This document shows positions 10,628 through 19,214 of a stretch of DNA of 64,000 nucleotides, in pieces. The DNA is from Pseudomonas sp. HMWF032 (GTDB lineage Bacteria; Pseudomonadota; Gammaproteobacteria; Pseudomonadales; Pseudomonadaceae): assembly GCF_003060885.1 (NCBI RefSeq), contig NZ_QAIG01000002.1, forward strand, positions 57,800-121,799, in the 5' to 3' direction. Every line of letters begins with the position of its first letter. Position 1 is the stretch's first letter. Below the pieces are notes generated by a model, which worked only from the letters and a program-made list of their open reading frames with translations, was not told the DNA's origin and ran no database searches. A program made the translations under genes and the position numbers.

Positions 10628-11461
10628 ATGGTCACCATCGAATCCCTGCTCAATCAAGCCGACCTGCCCGACTCGCCCACCCCACGGCTGGACGCCGAGT
10701 TGTTGCTTGCCCACGTCCTGGGAAAATCGCGCAGTTACCTGCATACCTGGCCAGAGCGCGCACTTGAGGCCGAGCAGATTGAGCGTTATCAGGCCGCGCT
10801 CGTTCGGCGTCAGGCCGGCGAGCCGGTGGCCTATATCCTTGGCCAGCAAGGCTTCTGGAGCCTGGAGTTGGAGGTTGCCCCGCATACCCTGATCCCAAGG
10901 CCGGATACCGAGTTGTTGGTGGAGACCGTGCTCGCGCTGCTGCCGGCCACACCGGCTGCGCTGCTTGATCTGGGCACCGGCACCGGTGCGATTGCCCTGG
11001 CATTGGCCAGTGAGCGCCCGGCTTGGCGATTGACCGGTGTGGACCGTGTGCTTGAGGTGGTCGCCCTGGCTGAACGCAACCGCGCACGCCTTAAACTGGC
11101 CAATGCCAATTTTGTGCAGAGCCACTGGTTTAGTGCCCTGTCAGGCCAGCGCTATCAGTTGATTGTCAGCAATCCGCCCTATATCGCCGCCGATGACCGT
11201 CACCTGGCCGAAGGCGATGTGCGCTTCGAACCAAGCAGCGCACTGGTCGCCGGTGTGGATGGGTTGGATGATATTCGCCTGATCATCCAGCAGGCTCCGG
11301 GCTCTCTTGAACCCGGTGGTTGGTTGCTGTTGGAGCATGGCTTCGATCAGGCTGCGGCGGTACGTGAGCTGCTTAGCGCGCGTGGGTTTAGCGCTGTGGA
11401 AAGCCGGCGTGACTTGGGCGGCCATGAGCGTATCACTCTGGGACGTTTCGAGAATGAGTGA
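10628..11461 (+). CDS. prmC: peptide chain release factor N5-glutamine methyltransferase
   Basis: PrmC (HemK) methylates the glutamine of the GGQ motif in RF1 and RF2 using S-adenosylmethionine. The 277-residue product has an N-terminal helical domain and the SAM motif LLDLGTGTGAIALAL. The catalytic NPPY motif is in IVSNPPYIAA (about residue 182). I chose the ATG at 10628; the frame is open upstream, but that part is translated repeat sequence. The stop overlaps the start region of moeB. Confidence 0.96.
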   Translation: MVTIESLLNQADLPDSPTPRLDAELLLAHVLGKSRSYLHTWPERALEAEQIERYQAALVRRQAGEPVAYILGQQGFWSLELEVAPHTLIPRPDTELLVETVLALLPATPAALLDLGTGTGAIALALASERPAWRLTGVDRVLEVVALAERNRARLKLANANFVQSHWFSALSGQRYQLIVSNPPYIAADDRHLAEGDVRFEPSSALVAGVDGLDDIRLIIQQAPGSLEPGGWLLLEHGFDQAAAVRELLSARGFSAVESRRDLGGHERITLGRFENE

Positions 11462-12239
11462 TGCCATGAGCCCGCATGACATGCTGAATGACGAGGAACT
11501 GCTGCGCTACAGCCGGCAGATCTTGTTGCAACAGATCGATATCGCCGGCCAGCTGCGCCTGAAAAACAGCCGCGTGCTGATCATCGGTCTCGGTGGTCTG
11601 GGTTCGCCGGTGGCACTGTATCTGGCGGCTGCGGGTGTCGGAGAGTTGCATCTGGCGGACTTCGATACGGTCGACCTGACCAATCTGCAACGGCAGATCG
11701 CCCACGACACCGCGAGCATCGGTCTGAGCAAGGTCGATTCGGCGAGCCAGCGTCTGTTGGCGATCAACCCACAGCTGCGCTTGCACACCCATCGCCAGGG
11801 TTTGGACTGCGATTCTCTGGCGGCTGCGGTTGCAGCGGTGCACCTGGTGCTGGATTGCTCGGACAACTTCAACACCCGCGAGGCGGTCAACGCCGCCTGT
11901 GTTGCGGCCAAGGTGCCGCTGGTCAGCGGTGCGGCGATCCGCCTGGAGGGCCAGCTGTCGGTGTTTGATCCGCGTCGTGACGACAGCCCGTGCTACCACT
12001 GCATTTACGGCCATGGCAGCGAAGCGGAGCTGACCTGCAGCGAAGCCGGTGTGGTCGGCCCGCTGGTCGGTGTGGTCGGCAGCCTGCAGGCGCTGGAGGC
12101 GCTGAAGCTGCTGGCGCAGTTCGGTGAGCCGCTGGTGGGGCGTTTGCTGCTGATTGATGCCCTTGGCAGCCGTTTCCGCGAGCTGCGGGTCAAACGTGAT
12201 CCGGGCTGTAGCGTGTGTGGAGTGACCAGCGGTGAGTAA
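11454..12239 (+). CDS. moeB: molybdopterin-synthase adenylyltransferase MoeB/ThiF-type
   Basis: This 261-residue E1-like enzyme adenylates the C-terminal glycine of a small sulfur-carrier protein such as MoaD or ThiS. The ATP-binding motif [21 protein letters not shown], the Arg finger region LQRQI and the zinc pairs CYHC and CSVC are all visible. Three start codons are possible (11454, 11466, 11481). The first overlaps the prmC stop, and any of them keeps the conserved [12 protein letters not shown]. Confidence 0.92.
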   Translation: MSDAMSPHDMLNDEELLRYSRQILLQQIDIAGQLRLKNSRVLIIGLGGLGSPVALYLAAAGVGELHLADFDTVDLTNLQRQIAHDTASIGLSKVDSASQRLLAINPQLRLHTHRQGLDCDSLAAAVAAVHLVLDCSDNFNTREAVNAACVAAKVPLVSGAAIRLEGQLSVFDPRRDDSPCYHCIYGHGSEAELTCSEAGVVGPLVGVVGSLQALEALKLLAQFGEPLVGRLLLIDALGSRFRELRVKRDPGCSVCGVTSGE

Positions 12240-13020
12240 CGCGCCGATTGGTGTGTTCGATTCCGGCGTCGGCGGTTTGTCGGTGTTGCGCGAAATTCGC
12301 GCGCTGTTGCCTCATGAGTCGTTGCTGTATGTGGCCGACAGCGGCCATGTGCCCTATGGCGAGAAAAGTCCGGAATTTATCCGCGAACGCTGCCGGGTGC
12401 TGGCCGAGTTTCTTTTGGCTCAGGGCGCCAAGGCGCTGGTGCTGGCCTGCAACACCGCCACGGTGGCAGGGGTGGCCGAGTTGCGTGAGTTGTATCCGCA
12501 GTTGCCCTTGGTGGGCATGGAGCCTGCAGTCAAGCCAGCGGCGGCTGCGACGCAATCCGGCGTGGTCGGCGTACTGGCCACCACCGGCACACTGAAGAGC
12601 GCCAAGTTCGCCGCCTTGCTCGACCGTTTTGCCAGCGATGTGCGGGTGATCACCCAGCCTTGCCCGGGGCTGGTCGAGCGGATTGAGGCCGGCGAGTTGG
12701 ACACTCCTGCCACTCGCGAGCTGCTACAGGGTTTTGTTGCGCCGCTGCTGGCCGAAGGCTGTGACACGCTGATTCTCGGTTGCACCCATTACCCCTTTAT
12801 CAAACCGCTGCTGCGCAGCCTGGTGCCGGAGTCAATCAGCCTGGTCGACACCGGTGCGGCGGTGGCGCGCCAGGTTCAGCGCCTGCTGGCGGCGCGTGAG
12901 CTGCTGGCCACTGGACCTGCACAGCCCACGGCATTCTGGTCCAGTGCCGAGCCGGCAACCATGCAGCGGGTGCTGCCGCTGCTTTGGCACGAAGCCAGCC
13001 AGGTGCGCTGTCTGCCCTGA
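12232..13020 (+). CDS. murI: glutamate racemase
   Basis: This 262-residue cofactor-independent racemase makes D-glutamate for peptidoglycan. [18 protein letters not shown] at the N-terminus and the two catalytic cysteines, in [11 protein letters not shown] and LGCTHYPF, are intact. The start is a GTG that overlaps the moeB stop by eight bases. It closes the hemA-prfA-prmC-moeB-murI run of plus-strand genes. Confidence 0.97.
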   Translation: MSNAPIGVFDSGVGGLSVLREIRALLPHESLLYVADSGHVPYGEKSPEFIRERCRVLAEFLLAQGAKALVLACNTATVAGVAELRELYPQLPLVGMEPAVKPAAAATQSGVVGVLATTGTLKSAKFAALLDRFASDVRVITQPCPGLVERIEAGELDTPATRELLQGFVAPLLAEGCDTLILGCTHYPFIKPLLRSLVPESISLVDTGAAVARQVQRLLAARELLATGPAQPTAFWSSAEPATMQRVLPLLWHEASQVRCLP

Positions 13021-13121
13021 TGTGGCGGTACGCTGAATACTCTCTAAGCGGCTAAAGATTTCTATACTCTCAGGCGGCGTCTACAGACACCTCCGCTATT
13101 GGGCTGAACAAGGAAATTGCC

Positions 13122-13637
13122 ATGAGAAAAGTCGTGACCTTGGCTGCGTTGCTGGCCTTGGCTTGGGGGCATGTGAGTGCAGTGCAGGCGATGGATGTAA
13201 GTGCGGCAGTTGGCCAGACGGGCGACTCGACCATGACTTACCGCCTGGGCACGCAGTTCGATTTCAACCAGAGCTGGTTTGCCAGTGATGTCGGTCGTCT
13301 AACGGGTTACTGGGATGCTGCGTATACCTACTGGGACGGGGATGAAACCTCCAGCAACCACAGCCTTTCGCTGAGTCCGGTGTTTGTTTACGAGTTTGCC
13401 GGCGGACGCTTCATACCCTATCTCGAAGCCGGTATCGGCATTGCCGCGTTCAGCAGTACCGAGTTGGAAGACAACGACCTGGGCTCGTCTTTCCAGTTTG
13501 AAGACCGCATCGGTTTCGGTGTGCGTTTCGCCGGGCAGGAAGTCGGCGTGCGCGCCCTGCATTACTCCAACGCAGGGCTTAAACAGCCTAACGACGGGGT
13601 TGAGACTTATAGCCTGCATTACCGCATGAGTTTCTAG
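13122..13637 (+). CDS. pagL: lipid A 3-O-deacylase PagL
   Basis: PagL is an outer-membrane beta-barrel esterase that removes the 3-O acyl chain of lipid A. The 171-residue precursor has a signal peptide ending near AVQA (residue 23). The barrel strands have alternating hydrophobic residues and a C-terminal Phe. The active-site residues are H147 and S149 in HYSNAGLKQPN and E161 in GVETYSLHY, with the same spacing as in P. aeruginosa PagL (H126, S128, E140 of the mature protein). It is followed by a strong terminator. Confidence 0.95.
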   Translation: MRKVVTLAALLALAWGHVSAVQAMDVSAAVGQTGDSTMTYRLGTQFDFNQSWFASDVGRLTGYWDAAYTYWDGDETSSNHSLSLSPVFVYEFAGGRFIPYLEAGIGIAAFSSTELEDNDLGSSFQFEDRIGFGVRFAGQEVGVRALHYSNAGLKQPNDGVETYSLHYRMSF

Positions 13638-13651
13638 CGGTTTGAGCTGTT

Positions 13652-13679
13652 AAAAAGCCGGATTGTTATCCGGCTTTTT
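13652..13679 (+). terminator. terminator after pagL
   Basis: AAAAAGCCGGAT, the loop TGTT and ATCCGGCTTTTT form a perfect stem with a T run on both strands, so it may act in both directions. Confidence 0.9.
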
Positions 13680-13731
13680 ATGGCCTGCCATCCACAGCGC
13701 CAGCCCTTCGGAGCCATTGCTGCGCGACGTT

Positions 13732-13754
13732 AAAAATCGTTTCTGACGATTTTT
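13732..13754 (-). terminator. terminator after the YkgJ-type gene
   Basis: AAAAATCGT, TTCTG and ACGATTTTT pair perfectly. The hairpin lies just past the stop of the minus-strand gene at 13764, so it probably serves that gene. It faces the pagL terminator. Confidence 0.7.
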
Positions 13755-13763
13755 TGTGCGTGC

Positions 13764-14075
13764 TTAGCGGTAGATGCTGTTCATGCCCTTGCGCTCATCC
13801 AGGCATTCCGGCGAGGCGGTTTCGAATTCGCGGCAGATCAGTGGGCGCACTTCGTAGATGGTGCAGCGCATGCTGTCGCGGTCCAGCGCGGCGCACCAGC
13901 CGTCGTCCAGGCGCAGCATGACTTCGCCGCCCCAGTCATCGGTGTCGATATAGCGCGGCGGCACGCCGGTGTCGGTGATCAGCATGACTTCCAGCTGACA
14001 GCAGCAGGCGGCGCAGTTGCTGCAGCTTACTGCGGGTTCATCCGCAAGTTGGGTATGGGGGATGTTCTGACTCAT
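13764..14075 (-). CDS. YkgJ-family cysteine-cluster protein
   Basis: This 103-residue protein has the YkgJ cysteine pattern. The cysteines are in SCSNCAACCCQLE near the N-terminus, then at DGWCAAL, RCTIYEVRPLICREF and PECLDE. Members are thought to bind zinc or iron; the biological role is not established. It lies after the DUF2878 gene on the same strand with a 96-base gap, so it could be the last gene of the long minus-strand operon or a separate unit. Confidence 0.88.
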   Translation of the reverse strand: MSQNIPHTQLADEPAVSCSNCAACCCQLEVMLITDTGVPPRYIDTDDWGGEVMLRLDDGWCAALDRDSMRCTIYEVRPLICREFETASPECLDERKGMNSIYR

Positions 14076-14171
14076 GCCGCGCAGTGTACGTCATCGGTGT
14101 TACTGCGGCGTCTGCTGTCGACGTAGGGTGGCTGGCGTTTTAGCCATCGAGCCCTGCGCTGAGCCTGTTTG

Positions 14172-14699
14172 TTACGCCGACTGGCGTGTGCGCAGGCTCT
14201 GTTCGTACTGGCTGCGGTAGAGCTTGGCGAAGCCGTGCAGCACGGGCATCACCAGCGCCCAGATAACGCCGATCAGCAGCAGGCTTGGCCAGGTGCCGTA
14301 GGGCAGATCGACGCCGGCAATCTGTGCGCCGCCATAATAGGACAGTGGTGCACCTATTGCGCCGAGCAGGCTGCCGCGCCACCAGGGTTGCGCGGTCCAG
14401 GCCAGGCAGTGGTTGAGCGTGGTGGCCATCAGCAGCCATAGGCTGGCCAGCCACAGCGGGATCAGCGTGCGCGGCTCGCCGAAGTCGAACACGCCGAGGT
14501 TGAGTAGGAAACTGTCCAGTGCGCTGCCGGCGAGAAACACCGTGATCAGCAGTTTGCCTTCCGCCGCCCAGCTGCTGGTCCACAGCAGATGTATCGCCAG
14601 CACCGCTGCGATAACCAGCAGCCACAGGCTGTCGCCGCCGAAGACGCAGGCAAACCAGCCAAGCTGAAACAGCAGGGTGTTGACGATCAACTTAGCCAT
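14172..14699 (-). CDS. DUF2878 integral membrane protein
   Basis: This 175-residue protein has about five or six hydrophobic segments and the features I associate with DUF2878: an N-terminal LFQLGWFACVFGG and a later AAEGKLL. Its start overlaps the end of the cyclopropane-synthase-like gene by eight bases, so it belongs to the same operon. DUF2878 genes are often found with CFAS-like, DUF1365 and flavoprotein genes, which points to a membrane-lipid role. The biochemical function is unknown. Confidence 0.8.
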   Translation of the reverse strand: MAKLIVNTLLFQLGWFACVFGGDSLWLLVIAAVLAIHLLWTSSWAAEGKLLITVFLAGSALDSFLLNLGVFDFGEPRTLIPLWLASLWLLMATTLNHCLAWTAQPWWRGSLLGAIGAPLSYYGGAQIAGVDLPYGTWPSLLLIGVIWALVMPVLHGFAKLYRSQYEQSLRTRQSA

Positions 14700-15966
14700 C
14701 TAGGTTTCCTAACAGAGGAGCTGGGCGTGCGGCGGGTTTGGCCAGCAGCAATTGCGCGGTGCCGATGGTGCGCTCGATAAAGCCACCCTCGCAATAGCAC
14801 AGGTAGAACTCCCACAGGCGGAAGAAGTAGTCGTCGTAACCCTGCTGTTCCAGCTTGTGCCGCGCCTGGCGCAGGTTGTCGTGCCAGATGCGCAGGGTGC
14901 GGGCGTAGTGCAGGCCGAAATCTTCCATGTGGTGCAGGTTCATATCGGTCTTGGCAGTGATGATTTCCAGCATCTTGTTTACCGAGGGCAGCGCGCCGCC
15001 GGGGAAGATATAGCGCTGGATAAAGTCCACGGCGTTTTTCGCCTGCTCATAACGCTGGTCACGGATGGTGATGGCCTGCAGCAGCATCAGGCCATCGGGT
15101 TTAAGCAGGCTGGCGCATTGCTCGAAGTAGGTGGGCAGGAAGCGATGGCCAACGGCTTCGATCATCTCGATCGACACCAGCTTGTCGTACTGCCCGGACA
15201 GATCGCGGTAGTCCTCCAGCAGCAGGGTGATCTGCCCCTGCAAACCCTGCTCGGCAATACGTTGCTGGGTGTAGGCGAATTGCTCGCGCGACAGGGTGGT
15301 GGTGGTGACCTTGCAGCCGAAGTGGGTGGCGGCGTAGATCGCCATGCTGCCCCAGCCTGTGCCGATTTCCAGCAGGTGGTCGCTGGGCTTGAGGGCAAGC
15401 TTCTGGCAGATACGTTCGAGCTTATTCAGTTGCGCCTGTTCCAGGCTGTCATCGGCGCTCTGGAACATCGCCGCCGAGTACATCATGGTCGGGTCGAGGA
15501 ACTGCTCGAACAGCTCGTTGCCCAGGTCGTAATGCGCCGAGATGTTTTTGCGCGAGCCTTTACGGGTGTTGCGGTTGAGCCAGTGCAAGCCCTGGATCAA
15601 CGGGCGGCCCAGCTGGGCCAGGCCGCTTTCCATGGCGTCGAGGACGTCCAGGTTGCTGACGAAGACGCGGATCACCGCGGTCAGGTCCGGGGTGGTCCAG
15701 TAGCCGTGGATATAGGCTTCGCCCGAGCCGATCGAGCCATTGCCGGCCACCAGTCCCCAGACCGCACCATCCTGCACCTGGATCTCGGCACAGAGGCTGG
15801 AGTGGACATCACCGAACTCCATGCGCTCATCGCCTTCGACGATCACCAGTTGGCCGTGGCGTAGCTGTTTCAGCTGGCGCAGCACCGCGCGGCGCAGCAG
15901 GCTGGCACCGATGCCGCTGCCGGCACGTACGGTGTGTTTTGCAGAAGCCAGGCTAGAGCTTTTCAT
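14692..15966 (-). CDS. cyclopropane-fatty-acyl-phospholipid synthase-like methyltransferase
   Basis: This 424-residue SAM-dependent enzyme is of the CFAS family, acting on double bonds of membrane phospholipid acyl chains. The SAM loop LLEIGTGWGSMAIY is at residues 198-211. Compared from memory with E. coli CFAS, the catalytic Cys region is kept (CEGGF, C392), as are the Glu (E270) and Tyr (Y354). The bicarbonate-site Cys139 is Ala (A165) and His266 is Gln (Q297). These changes fit the subgroup found beside DUF1365 and flavoprotein genes, so methylation without ring closure is possible. The gene overlaps both neighbours. Confidence 0.9.
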   Translation of the reverse strand: MKSSSLASAKHTVRAGSGIGASLLRRAVLRQLKQLRHGQLVIVEGDERMEFGDVHSSLCAEIQVQDGAVWGLVAGNGSIGSGEAYIHGYWTTPDLTAVIRVFVSNLDVLDAMESGLAQLGRPLIQGLHWLNRNTRKGSRKNISAHYDLGNELFEQFLDPTMMYSAAMFQSADDSLEQAQLNKLERICQKLALKPSDHLLEIGTGWGSMAIYAATHFGCKVTTTTLSREQFAYTQQRIAEQGLQGQITLLLEDYRDLSGQYDKLVSIEMIEAVGHRFLPTYFEQCASLLKPDGLMLLQAITIRDQRYEQAKNAVDFIQRYIFPGGALPSVNKMLEIITAKTDMNLHHMEDFGLHYARTLRIWHDNLRQARHKLEQQGYDDYFFRLWEFYLCYCEGGFIERTIGTAQLLLAKPAARPAPLLGNLDG

Positions 15967-16771
15967 GGGGGACTTCCTTTGATGCGGGGCGAGCGACGCG
16001 GAAATTACCTTCAGCGGCCCGGTGGGTGAACAGGGGAATGCGTTTGAGCAGTAGACGCAGGGCTTGCCAGTAAATGGCGGCCACGGTCTTACCGGTCATC
16101 CAGGGAAAGTTGATCAGGTAGCGGTGCAGGCTCGCGCGGTTGAGTGCGCTGCGCTGCAGACTGAGGCTGGCGTCGAAGAGTTTGTCCTCACCCTGCCAGT
16201 CAGCCATATGAATGCCCAGGCGTTCGCCAGCCGGGCTGAAACTCATGCGGTATTCCAGCTCGCGCGGCAGAAAGGGCGAGACGTGAAACGCCTTTGCCAC
16301 GGCAACGTGCTGATGCCCCTCGCCCTCGGCCGGCAAGACGTAGTGGTAGCGTTCGCGCCATGGCGTGTTGCTCACTTCACAGAGAATCGCCGCCAGACGA
16401 CCATCAGCCTCATGGCAGTAAAAGAAACTCGCCGGATTGAAACTCAGCCCCCAGCTGCGCGGCTGAGTCAGCAGGCAGATGGTACCCAGCGGCGTGCGCC
16501 CGAGAGCTTCTGTCACGCGCTGGCGCACGGCATCAATCAGGCGGATACCTGCACCGGTGAACTGCGGCAGGTAATCGGTTTCGCGAAAGGCAAAGGGCGC
16601 GAAGCGACCATGCCCAGCCAGGGGCGATAGCGCGAGCACGGCGTCCTGCTCGCTCAGGTCGAGGTAGAGCAGGCCCATGCGGTAGCGGAAGTTGTGCAGG
16701 CGTGGGGCAAAACGCCGGTGCTGCACCCAGCCGCTGTAGAGGGCGCTGTTCAGTGCCGTTGTGCTGTTCAC
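15953..16771 (-). CDS. DUF1365 family protein
   Basis: This 272-residue protein has the DUF1365 hallmarks: HRRFAPRLHNFRYRMGLLYLDL at the N-terminus, NPASFFYCHEADGRLAAILCEVSNT in the middle and a FHVSPFLP motif. The family is almost always encoded with CFAS-like methyltransferases and flavin amine-oxidase-like proteins. In Rhodobacter, genes of this kind are induced by singlet oxygen and take part in unusual fatty-acid formation. Start and stop overlap its neighbours, consistent with coupled translation. The exact reaction is unknown. Confidence 0.9.
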   Translation of the reverse strand: MNSTTALNSALYSGWVQHRRFAPRLHNFRYRMGLLYLDLSEQDAVLALSPLAGHGRFAPFAFRETDYLPQFTGAGIRLIDAVRQRVTEALGRTPLGTICLLTQPRSWGLSFNPASFFYCHEADGRLAAILCEVSNTPWRERYHYVLPAEGEGHQHVAVAKAFHVSPFLPRELEYRMSFSPAGERLGIHMADWQGEDKLFDASLSLQRSALNRASLHRYLINFPWMTGKTVAAIYWQALRLLLKRIPLFTHRAAEGNFRVARPASKEVPHEKL

Positions 16772-18018
16772 TACAGCGCCTCACCGAATTCACGGGCTAC
16801 GCGCAGCGCGCTGACCACGCCATCTTCGTGGAAACCATTGGCCCAGTAAGCACCACAAAAGTAGCTGTGGTTGGCACCGAGCAGTTCTTCCCAGCGCGCC
16901 TGTGCGGCCATGCCGGCCAGGCTGTATTGCGGGTGGGCGTAGGTGTAGCGCGCCAGGATTTTGTTTGGGTCGATGGCGGCGGTCTGGTTCAGGCTGACGC
17001 AGAAAGTCGTGTCGCTCTGGATGCCTTGCAGGATGTTCATGTCGTAGGTGACGGCGGCTGGCTGATCTACAGGGCCGCCGAGGCGGTAGTTCCAGCTGGC
17101 CCAGGCCAGTGGCCGTTTCGGCAGCAGGCGAGTGTCAGTGTGCAGCACCACATCGTTGTCGGCATAGGGCAGCGCGCCGAGGATGGCCTGTTCGGAAGGC
17201 GTCGGCGCGGCCAGCAACGCCAGGGCCTGGTCGCTGTGGCAGGCAAACACCACTTTGTCGAAGCGCTCGCTACCGGCAGCGCTGTGCACGGTCACACCGT
17301 CGCCATCGCGTTCAACCCGGGTCACCGCGCAGTTCAGGCGGATCTGTTGCTTGAACGATTCGGTTAACGGCGCCACATAGCTGCTGGAGCCGCCTTCGAT
17401 CACGCACCACTGCGGGCGGTCGCTGACCGATAGCAGGCCGTGGTTTTTGAAGAAGCGTACAAAGAACTGCAGCGGGAAACCGAGCATGTCATTCAGCGAC
17501 ATCGACCAGATCGCCGCGCCCATGGGCACGATGTAATGCTGGATAAAGCGCTCGCTGTAGCCATTGGCCTTGAGGTAATCGCCGAGGGTCATGTCACTGG
17601 CGATGCGCTGCAGGTTGAGGTCGTTCAGCGCTTCGCGGTTGAAGCGCAGGATGTCACGCACCATGCCCCAGAACTTTGGCGACACCAGGTTGCTGCGTTG
17701 GGCGAACAGGCTGTTGAGGTTGTGCCCGTTGTATTCCACGCCGCTTAGCGGGTCGCTGACCGAGAAACTCATCTCGGTGTCCTTGAAACCAACGCCGAGC
17801 TGGCTGAGCAGGCGGATAAAGTTCGGGTAGGTCCAGTCGTTGAACACAATAAAGCCGGTGTCCACGGCGTACCGCTGCCCGCTCACCTCAACATCAACGG
17901 TGTGGGTGTGGCCGCCGATCCAGTCGCTGGCCTCAAACACCGTGATCTCGTGACGGCGGTTGAGCAGGTAAGCACTGGTGAGGCCGGCAATGCCGCTGCC
18001 GATAATGGCAATTTTCAT
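16771..18018 (-). CDS. FAD/NAD(P)-binding amine-oxidase-like protein of the lipid cluster
   Basis: This 415-residue flavoprotein begins with a Rossmann dinucleotide motif (IAIIGSGIAGLTSAYLL, residues 3-19) and the FEASDWIGGHTHTV region. It ends with FCGAYWANGFHEDGVVSALRVA, as in COG2907 proteins. These sit next to DUF1365 and CFAS-like genes in many proteobacteria. A role as an acyl-chain desaturase or oxidase on phospholipid-bound methylated fatty acids is a reasonable inference from the Rhodobacter furan-fatty-acid pathway, not shown here. Its stop and the DUF1365 start share bases. Confidence 0.88.
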   Translation of the reverse strand: MKIAIIGSGIAGLTSAYLLNRRHEITVFEASDWIGGHTHTVDVEVSGQRYAVDTGFIVFNDWTYPNFIRLLSQLGVGFKDTEMSFSVSDPLSGVEYNGHNLNSLFAQRSNLVSPKFWGMVRDILRFNREALNDLNLQRIASDMTLGDYLKANGYSERFIQHYIVPMGAAIWSMSLNDMLGFPLQFFVRFFKNHGLLSVSDRPQWCVIEGGSSSYVAPLTESFKQQIRLNCAVTRVERDGDGVTVHSAAGSERFDKVVFACHSDQALALLAAPTPSEQAILGALPYADNDVVLHTDTRLLPKRPLAWASWNYRLGGPVDQPAAVTYDMNILQGIQSDTTFCVSLNQTAAIDPNKILARYTYAHPQYSLAGMAAQARWEELLGANHSYFCGAYWANGFHEDGVVSALRVAREFGEAL

Positions 18019-18027
18019 GGGCTGTCC

Positions 18028-18795
18028 TTAGGTCTTGGCTTCGGTGCGGGCCATGCGGGCGCCGAGGGCGACCTGCAGGCCTTTGGGCAAGCGCCCGAGT
18101 AGTTTGAGAATGGCAATAAACGGGCCAGGGAAAGCGATTTCAAAGGGCTGCTGATCCAGGCGTTGAGCAATGTAGGCGGCGGCTTTGTCCACCGGCCAGC
18201 GCATGGGCATGGGGAAGTCGTTTTTCTGTGTCAGCGGGGTGTCGACAAAACCGGGGCTGACCAGGGTGACGGCAATTTTTTCCGCATGCAGATCGATGCG
18301 CAGTGCTTCAAGCAGGTAGCGCATGGCGGCTTTCGACGCGCCGTAGGCTTCGGCGCGCGGCAGTGGCATAAACGTCACTGAACTGCCGACCCCCACCAGA
18401 TGCGGACGATTGCCCTGGCGCAGCAGGGGCAGGGCGGCTTCGATGCAGTAGCTGGCAGAGAGCAGGTTGGCGCGCATCACCCGTTCGACCATCGCCGCCT
18501 CAAAGGTACGCACTTCAACGTATTCGCAGGTGCCGGCATTGAGGATGGCGCAGTCCAGCGCGCCCCAGACCTGGGCAATGTGCTCGCCGATGCTGCGCAC
18601 TTGCGCGGCATCACTGAGGTCGCCGGCCACCACCAGCACTTGCTGTGGGTAGCGCTTGGCCAAGGCTTGTAATGGTTCGAGGCTGCGGGCACTGAGGGCC
18701 AGGCGGTGGCCTTGTTCGAGCAATTGTTCGGCCAGGGCCGCGCCGATGCCACTGCTGGCGCCGGTGAGCCAGATGCGCCGTGCGTTCGCGTTCAT
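18028..18795 (-). CDS. short-chain dehydrogenase/reductase
   Basis: This 255-residue classical SDR has the cofactor motif TGASSGIGAALAEQL (about residues 11-25), the NAG motif (AILNAGT), and the catalytic Ser and YxxxK (YGASKAAM). The C-terminus has a hydrophobic and basic stretch (FIAILKLLGRLPKGL) that may touch the membrane. It is encoded between the flavoprotein and the NTF2-like gene in the packed operon, so its substrate is probably lipid-derived. Confidence 0.9.
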   Translation of the reverse strand: MNANARRIWLTGASSGIGAALAEQLLEQGHRLALSARSLEPLQALAKRYPQQVLVVAGDLSDAAQVRSIGEHIAQVWGALDCAILNAGTCEYVEVRTFEAAMVERVMRANLLSASYCIEAALPLLRQGNRPHLVGVGSSVTFMPLPRAEAYGASKAAMRYLLEALRIDLHAEKIAVTLVSPGFVDTPLTQKNDFPMPMRWPVDKAAAYIAQRLDQQPFEIAFPGPFIAILKLLGRLPKGLQVALGARMARTEAKT

Positions 18796-19214
18796 GCCAA
18801 CCTCCGTTTCAGCCAGCGAATTGCTGAGCCGAGTAAGGGCAGGTGCTCGTAGAGCAGGCTGCCTGCGTCGAAATAGTCACGGTGACGATAGACCTTGTCC
18901 TGCCACAGCAGGTGCGAACAGCCTTCCACGCGGATCAGTTGCCCGCCAGCCAGGCGTGGGTGGCGGTAGCTCATGGTCCAGCGCAGGTAGCCTTCGCCGT
19001 CGCGCACCTGGTCAAAACCGTAGAAGTCAAAGCGCAGTTCGCTGACGTTAGCGTACATCTCGCCGAAGTAGCGCTGCATATTGGCCAGGCCGCGCACCTC
19101 ATGCAGCGGGTCGCAGAACAATGCGTCATCGCTGTACAGCTGGCCCAGGCGGTCGAGATTGTCCTTGTTCAGCCCGGCAAAGTCCTGGGCGAACTGTCGC
19201 AGAAAATCGCTCAT
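18792..19214 (-). CDS. NTF2-like (SnoaL-type) protein
   Basis: This 140-residue protein has the cone-shaped NTF2 fold pattern, including LGQLYSDDALFCDPLHEVRG near residue 25. Such proteins bind small hydrophobic ligands or act as isomerases. The gene overlaps the photolyase and the SDR by four bases at each end. The same NTF2-SDR-flavoprotein-DUF1365-CFAS order occurs in other Pseudomonas light-responsive clusters, as I recall. The function is unknown. Confidence 0.85.
   Translation of the reverse strand: MSDFLRQFAQDFAGLNKDNLDRLGQLYSDDALFCDPLHEVRGLANMQRYFGEMYANVSELRFDFYGFDQVRDGEGYLRWTMSYRHPRLAGGQLIRVEGCSHLLWQDKVYRHRDYFDAGSLLYEHLPLLGSAIRWLKRRLA

Noticed and set aside
15064..15864. Long plus-strand open frame over the CFAS-like gene
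   Set aside because: It is the mirror of the coding frame. The minus-strand protein has the complete SAM-binding and catalytic motifs.
16771..18018. Carotenoid desaturase assignment for the flavoprotein
   Set aside because: CrtI-like proteins share the Rossmann motif, but no carotenoid genes are present and the neighbours are the DUF1365/CFAS set.
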